Virus record (IMG/VR): IMGVR_UViG_3300044701_000488
Coordinates: 1 to 30,195 of that record
DNA length: 30,195 bases
DNA from: a virus
Direction: 5' to 3' (one strand)
This document shows, one piece after another, positions 26,022-30,195 of the stretch. Both the position numbers and the translations under genes were made by a program. Within the stretch, counting starts at the first letter, position 1. Each line of letters opens with the position of its first letter. Below the pieces are notes generated by a model. The model was not told the origin of the DNA. It ran no database searches and saw only the letters and a list, made by a program, of their open reading frames with translations.

Positions 26022-27452
26022 GTGAAGACGCCCATTCTTGGTTCAACCTATGTTGCCCGCAGCACTAACGCTGCGGATAGCCGCATGGTCAACCTGTTTG
26101 CGGAAGTGGTGCCTGAAGGCGGTAAAGAGCCTGCGTTCTTGCAACGGGCACCGGGGTTAAACCTGTTGGCAACCGTTGGATTTGGGCCTATTCGGGGCTT
26201 GTGGTCGTTTGGCAATTTCGGCTACGTAGTGTCCGGCAACAGCTTGTACAAGCTCAACACCGCGTACGCGGCTACACTGTTGGGTACGATAGCTGGCACT
26301 GGCCCCGTGTCTATGTCAGACAACGGCACCCAGCTGTTTGTCGCGGCTAATGGCCCCAGCTACATCTACAACGCCACGACTAACGCGTTCCAGCAGATTA
26401 ACGACCCCGACTTCCCTGGTGCGGTGACTGTAGGGTTTTTGGATGGGTACTTTGTATTTAACGAGCCTAACAGCCAAAAAATCTGGGTTACGAGCTTGCT
26501 TGATGGCTTGTCGATTGACCCGCTGGATTTTGCCAGCGCCGAAGGCGCGCCAGACGATATTGTCAGCTTGATTGTCGACCACCGCGAGGTGTGGGTGTTC
26601 GGCACCAACAGCACGGAAGTCTGGTATGACGCCGGCACAGCCGACTTCCCGCTCCAGCGCATTCAGGGGGCGTTTAATGAGCTCGGCTGCGCAGCGCCGT
26701 ACTCGGTGGCCAAGATGGACAACAGCGTCTTTTGGTTGGGCGCTGACGCCAGAGGCCGGGGAATTGTATACCGCGCCAACGGTTACACTGGCCAGCGTAT
26801 CTCAACCCATGCGGTTGAATGGCACATTCAGCAGTACGGCAACCTGTCAGACGCTATTGGCTACACGTACCAGCAAGACGGCCATTCGTTCTACGTGCTG
26901 ATCTTCCCGCAAGCAAACACTACTTGGGTGTACGACGCAGCCACACAGACATGGCATGAGCGGGCAGGTTGGTCTAACGGGTCGTTTACGCGGCACCGCA
27001 GCAATTGCCAGATGGCGTTTAATAACGAAATTATTGTCGGCGACTTTGAGAACGGCAACATCTATGCGTTTGATTTGGACGTGTACGCCGACAACGGGCA
27101 GATACAGAAATGGCTGCGCTCATGGCGCGCGCTGCCTACAGGCCAGAACAACCTAAAACGTACCGCACACCACAGCCTTCAGATCGACTTGGAGTCGGGC
27201 GTTGGATTAAACGTGGGCCAAGGCAGTGACCCTGAGATTATGCTGCGCTGGTCAGATGACGGCGGGCACACTTGGTCTAACTACCATACGGCCAGCATCG
27301 GCAAGATCGGCGAGTATTACCGCCGGGTGTTCTTCCGTCGGTTAGGCATGACCTTAAAGCTGCGCGACCGCGTGTACGAGCTGTCGATGACGGATCCGGT
27401 CAAGATCGCGGTGATGGGGGCTGAGTTACAACTCAGCGGCACGAATGCCTAG
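26022..27452 (+). CDS. Packaged-DNA stabilisation protein, P22 gp10-like
   Basis: A 476-residue tail-hub protein, matching P22 gp10 in length (472) and order. Start VKTPILGSTYVARSTNAADS and VNLFAEVVPEGGKEPAFLQR are typical, followed by repeated beta-propeller-like blades (for example LWSFGNFGYVVSGNSLYKLN, DDIVSLIVDHREVWVFG). In P22 this protein bridges gp4 and the tail needle and holds tailspikes. GTG start three bases after the gp4-like stop, without a good ribosome site, which suggests coupling. Its last 8 bases overlap the next gene. Confidence 0.9.
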   Translation: MKTPILGSTYVARSTNAADSRMVNLFAEVVPEGGKEPAFLQRAPGLNLLATVGFGPIRGLWSFGNFGYVVSGNSLYKLNTAYAATLLGTIAGTGPVSMSDNGTQLFVAANGPSYIYNATTNAFQQINDPDFPGAVTVGFLDGYFVFNEPNSQKIWVTSLLDGLSIDPLDFASAEGAPDDIVSLIVDHREVWVFGTNSTEVWYDAGTADFPLQRIQGAFNELGCAAPYSVAKMDNSVFWLGADARGRGIVYRANGYTGQRISTHAVEWHIQQYGNLSDAIGYTYQQDGHSFYVLIFPQANTTWVYDAATQTWHERAGWSNGSFTRHRSNCQMAFNNEIIVGDFENGNIYAFDLDVYADNGQIQKWLRSWRALPTGQNNLKRTAHHSLQIDLESGVGLNVGQGSDPEIMLRWSDDGGHTWSNYHTASIGKIGEYYRRVFFRRLGMTLKLRDRVYELSMTDPVKIAVMGAELQLSGTNA

Positions 27453-29469
27453 CCCACCCAACCTAACCAATATTACGCCCCCGCGTGTGCCCATCGTGGA
27501 TGAGCGCACGGGGCTGATCTCGCGCGAGTGGTATCGGTTTTTTCTTAATCTGTTTAACCTGACTGGCGGCGGCACCAACGTAACGTCGCTAACAGACTTG
27601 CAGCTGGGGCCGCCTGCGCCGCAGCAAGAAGATTTGGTTGACATCATTATTGATGTTGAGGCGACTAAAACGCAGCCTACGCAAGAGTCTGCGCTGGATC
27701 AGATTGCTGAACTTGCCAAGCAAGTTGAAGGGTTGGAAGCTACGCCAATCCCGGCGCTGGGCACGTTTGCTGCGCTTCAACAGGCCAACTTGCCGTGGAC
27801 GACGTTTGACACCACACCGCAATCAGTACCTTCGGTAACCACCGGCACGCTGTATTGGGATAATGAAGATCGCGCTAAAACGTTAGCGCTTGTCATGGAA
27901 GACACGGGCGATATTATTCAAGATATTGGAGAAGAAACGTTTTACCGGGTCAAAGCCACCGCCACAATCACCAAAGGCCAAGTGTTAATGTTTACCGGCA
28001 CGGTAGGGGCTTCTGGCGGGTTGCTAGCCGCCCCCGCCACAGGCTTAACTGCATTTCAAAACGAATACATTTTAGGCGTCGCCACACAAGATATTGCGTT
28101 AAACGGATGGGGATACGCAACTTGGTTTGGCGAAGTTAGCAAGGTCGATACAACTGGCGGCGTGGAAGCGTGGGTGGACGGTGAAATTTTGTATTACAAC
28201 CCTGCGGTGGCCGGCGGCTTGACTAAAAATGTGCCTGTCGCGCCCAACCCCAAAGTTATCGTTGCGTCTGTTGTTCATGCAGCTACTAACGGCATTTTGT
28301 TTGTGCGCCCGACGTTTGGGTCTGCATTAGGCGCTACGGATTCAAATGTCGAAATTACCGGGCTGGCGAACGGCGATATTTTGCAGTATGACGGAGTGCA
28401 GTCGCGGTGGGAAAATGTCCCTGCGTCGACGTTACCTGTCGGTACGGCTACTAACTTAGCAGGCGGCGCAACAGGATCAGTGCCGTACCAATCTGCGGCA
28501 AGCACTACCGCAATGCTGCCTATCGGCACCGCATTGCAGGTACTCAAAGTTAACGCAGGCGCAACAGCCCCCCAGTGGGTTAGCGGCGCAGCCTTGACTA
28601 AAGTTGACGATACGAACGTCACGTTGACGCTTGGCGGCACGCCAGCCACGTCGTTGTTGGCTGCTACTAGCCTGACGTTGGGGTGGACAGGGCAGCTTGC
28701 GGCTACGCGGGGTGGCACAGGATTTGGCTCCTATGCAGTAGGCGATATTTTGTACGCCGACACAACTACTACGTTGGCAAAATTACCCGATGTAGCAACG
28801 GGTAATGCGTTAATTTCTGGTGGCGTAGGTGTGGCCCCTGCATGGGGCAAAATTGGGTTAACGACTCATGTTAGTGGAACTTTACCTGTTGGTAATGGCG
28901 GCACTGGCACAGCCACGGCATTTACCGCTGGTTCAGTTGTGTTTGCTGGCGCGTCGGGGGTTTACAGCCAAGACAACGCCAACTTTTTTTGGGATGCCGC
29001 AAACATTCGTTTGGGTATAGATACCGCCACACCCGCTTGCGCTTTAGACGTTATTGGGGGTATTCAAACAAGCCGCACTGGGGTTACAGCGCCAGCCGCC
29101 ACCGACGGTAACGTGTTTAGCGGTACTTATACGCCGACGCTAACCAACACTACTAATGTGACCAGTAGCACAGCAGTAGAGTGTCACTACATGAGAGTTG
29201 GCAACGTAGTTACCGTATCAGGGCAGGTATTATTTACTGCTACTTCTGCAAGCGCAGATACACAAGTTGACATGACTTTGCCAGTCGCAAGTAATATATC
29301 AGTAGCAAGACAAGTTGGCGGCGCTGGGGGTTGTATTAGTGCTGGCGAATTTGGGGAAAGCGTAGCGATTGTAGGGATAGCGGCAACTGATACGGCTGGT
29401 TTTCGTTGCCGCCCATCTGTCACAACAAACCAAACATACAATTTTTCATTTACTTACCGGGTGATTTAA
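27445..29469 (+). CDS. Needle- or fibre-like tail protein (674 residues)
   Basis: A 674-residue tail protein in the position of P22 gp26 (needle). The N-terminus, PRVPIVDERTGLISREWYRF then FLNLF, is a recurring virion-attachment motif in fibre-like proteins. A coiled-coil-like segment lies at about 65-95 (DQIAELAKQVEGLEA). From about 95 to 270 is a beta region, and from about 290 to 560 there are fibre repeats such as GGTGFGSYAVGDILYADTTT and TTHVSGTLPVGNGGTGTATA. The C-terminal 110 residues form a separate beta domain (SSTAVECHYMRVGNVVTVSG) that could bind a receptor. At this length it is nearer a fibre than a needle. Overlaps the gp10-like gene by 8 bases. Confidence 0.8.
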   Translation: MPSPPNLTNITPPRVPIVDERTGLISREWYRFFLNLFNLTGGGTNVTSLTDLQLGPPAPQQEDLVDIIIDVEATKTQPTQESALDQIAELAKQVEGLEATPIPALGTFAALQQANLPWTTFDTTPQSVPSVTTGTLYWDNEDRAKTLALVMEDTGDIIQDIGEETFYRVKATATITKGQVLMFTGTVGASGGLLAAPATGLTAFQNEYILGVATQDIALNGWGYATWFGEVSKVDTTGGVEAWVDGEILYYNPAVAGGLTKNVPVAPNPKVIVASVVHAATNGILFVRPTFGSALGATDSNVEITGLANGDILQYDGVQSRWENVPASTLPVGTATNLAGGATGSVPYQSAASTTAMLPIGTALQVLKVNAGATAPQWVSGAALTKVDDTNVTLTLGGTPATSLLAATSLTLGWTGQLAATRGGTGFGSYAVGDILYADTTTTLAKLPDVATGNALISGGVGVAPAWGKIGLTTHVSGTLPVGNGGTGTATAFTAGSVVFAGASGVYSQDNANFFWDAANIRLGIDTATPACALDVIGGIQTSRTGVTAPAATDGNVFSGTYTPTLTNTTNVTSSTAVECHYMRVGNVVTVSGQVLFTATSASADTQVDMTLPVASNISVARQVGGAGGCISAGEFGESVAIVGIAATDTAGFRCRPSVTTNQTYNFSFTYRVI

Positions 29470-29637
29470 ATGGAACGCGCAATCACATTTTTTACGCCGC
29501 CCGACAACCAACATAAGTTAATTGTCACTTTTGAAGATGGCGCGGCGAAAGAATACACACAAGCCGACAAAGATGCGTATCTTGCCGATTACCCAGACCG
29601 CGCTGCAGACGTTGTTGCAATGGGCTGGGGTAATTGA
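29470..29637 (+). CDS. Hypothetical small protein (55 residues)
   Basis: A 55-residue protein: MERAITFFTPPDNQHKLIVT, then FEDGAAKEYTQADKDAYLAD and a short end GWGN. It starts directly after the fibre stop (TAAATG), so it is probably coupled. Strand-turn-strand then helix; no known domain. Position after a fibre gene would fit a fibre chaperone, but there is no sequence evidence. Confidence 0.65.
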   Translation: MERAITFFTPPDNQHKLIVTFEDGAAKEYTQADKDAYLADYPDRAADVVAMGWGN

Positions 29638-29655
29638 TTATTAAAGGAGCAACAA

Positions 29656-29991
29656 ATGACCGTTACCGTTAAAGTCCTCGTCCCCGCCAAGACGGCGGAG
29701 AACACCCAGACAACGCAGTACACCGCGACGGGTGTGACGACCATCATCGACAAGTTTACGGCCACTAACTATAGCGCGTCTGCTGCTACCATTAGTGTCA
29801 ACTTGGTAACGGGTGCAGATACGGCGGGTAACCAGAACTTGATTACCAAAACGAAAACATTGCAACCGTCTGAAGTTTACACATTCCCAGAGATTGTGGG
29901 CCAGGTCTTGGCAGCCAGCGGTTTTATCTCTACTATCGCAGGAACCGCCAGCGCTATCAATATTCGGGCATCGGGCCGCGAGGTAACGTAA
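29656..29991 (+). CDS. Small beta-rich virion protein (111 residues)
   Basis: A 111-residue protein with strands TVTVKVLVPAKTAENTQTTQ, DKFTATNYSASAATISVNLV and KTLQPSEVYTFPEIVGQVLA, the pattern of small jelly-roll-like phage proteins. AAAGGAG lies 7 bases before the ATG. It resembles uncharacterised tail or head-associated proteins that in other phages precede a cupin-like gene, as here. Confidence 0.75.
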   Translation: MTVTVKVLVPAKTAENTQTTQYTATGVTTIIDKFTATNYSASAATISVNLVTGADTAGNQNLITKTKTLQPSEVYTFPEIVGQVLAASGFISTIAGTASAINIRASGREVT

Positions 29992-29994
29992 ACT

Positions 29995-30195
29995 ATGAAC
30001 GCTGTAGAGCTTTTTGACGCAGACGGCACGGCGGTAGTTACGCCAGAGCTGATGCGGCAAAAGGTTGTTGCACTGCAAGATGAATTGCTGCAGATGCCGC
30101 AGGCCGACATTGTGACCACCCACACGTTTTTGCCGGGTGTTTACGAGCGAAAGATTACGGTGCCGCCGTGGACAGTATTGACGGGCGCTGCGCAC
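29995..30195 (+). CDS. Cupin-like structural protein, 5' part (runs off the window)
   Basis: The first 67 residues of a protein cut by the window end: MNAVELFDADGTAVVTPELM, then an amphipathic helix and THTFLPGVYERKITVPPWTV with LTGAAH. The last part resembles the opening strands of cupin-like phage proteins (HxFLPGVY.R.ITVP.GTVLTG...H). I recall such genes between tail and lysis genes, which would fit the endolysin at the other end of this window if the genome continues or is circularly permuted. No termination codon is present. Confidence 0.7.
   Translation, partial: MNAVELFDADGTAVVTPELMRQKVVALQDELLQMPQADIVTTHTFLPGVYERKITVPPWTVLTGAAH

Noticed and set aside
1-30195. Integrase, lysogeny repressor, tRNA, toxin-antitoxin or anti-defence genes
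   Set aside because: Looked for and not recognised. The HTH gene is too small and alone to call a lysogeny switch, so lifestyle cannot be decided from this window.

Overview
This window is part of the genome of a tailed dsDNA bacteriophage with a short-tailed, P22-like virion. The evidence is a P22-type portal, a P22-type coat protein, relatives of the P22 tail accessory factors gp4 and gp10, and a tailspike with a P22-like head-binding N-terminus. It could be a free phage or a prophage; no integrase, repressor or host gene is visible. Balanced to moderately high GC, canonical sigma-70 promoters and the style of the small genes suggest a proteobacterial host, perhaps betaproteobacterial. That host guess is an inference. 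Both ends cut through genes: an endolysin at the left and a cupin-like structural gene at the right.

Layout: (1) 1-457, 3' part of a GH108 endolysin. (2) 431-3554, ten leftward genes, each overlapping the next, headed by a VRR-NUC nuclease and an SNF2-like helicase and followed by small proteins including an HTH and a zinc-ribbon protein. (3) 3554-3639, a compact divergent promoter region in which the two -35 boxes occupy the same bases. (4) 3639-9915, rightward replication genes: a DUF2800 RecB/Cas4-like nuclease, a probable ssDNA-binding-type protein, a strongly structured 160-nt spacer, a family A DNA polymerase and a primase-helicase. (5) 9926-11534, a leftward set of seven small genes, two of them 19- and 26-residue membrane peptides, driven by a strong promoter and ended by a terminator. 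(6) 11443-12199, a 757-bp gene-free region with operator-like repeats, a perfect DnaA box, an 18-bp palindrome, three 29-30-bp iteron-like repeats, a long G tract and A/T tracts; it is the best candidate for a replication origin and/or packaging recognition site. (7) 12200-30195, rightward packaging and virion genes: TerS, an unknown protein, TerL, three small Lys-rich proteins, an unknown protein, portal, DUF5856, a small beta protein, tailspike, scaffold (with its own strong promoter), an antisense HNH homing endonuclease, coat, two beta-rich structural proteins, two small proteins, the gp4-like and gp10-like adaptors, a fibre or needle-like protein and small virion genes.

How the parts fit: the nuclease, helicase, polymerase and primase form a mostly self-sufficient replisome, with its helicase/nuclease half divergent from its polymerase half. 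Several key genes (VRR-NUC, polymerase, TerS) lack a Shine-Dalgarno sequence and have a -10-like hexamer 6-7 nt before the start codon, which suggests leaderless or near-leaderless mRNAs. The late genes follow the P22 order TerS-TerL-portal-scaffold-coat-gp4-gp10, with two insertions: the tailspike block between portal and scaffold, and a homing endonuclease between scaffold and coat.
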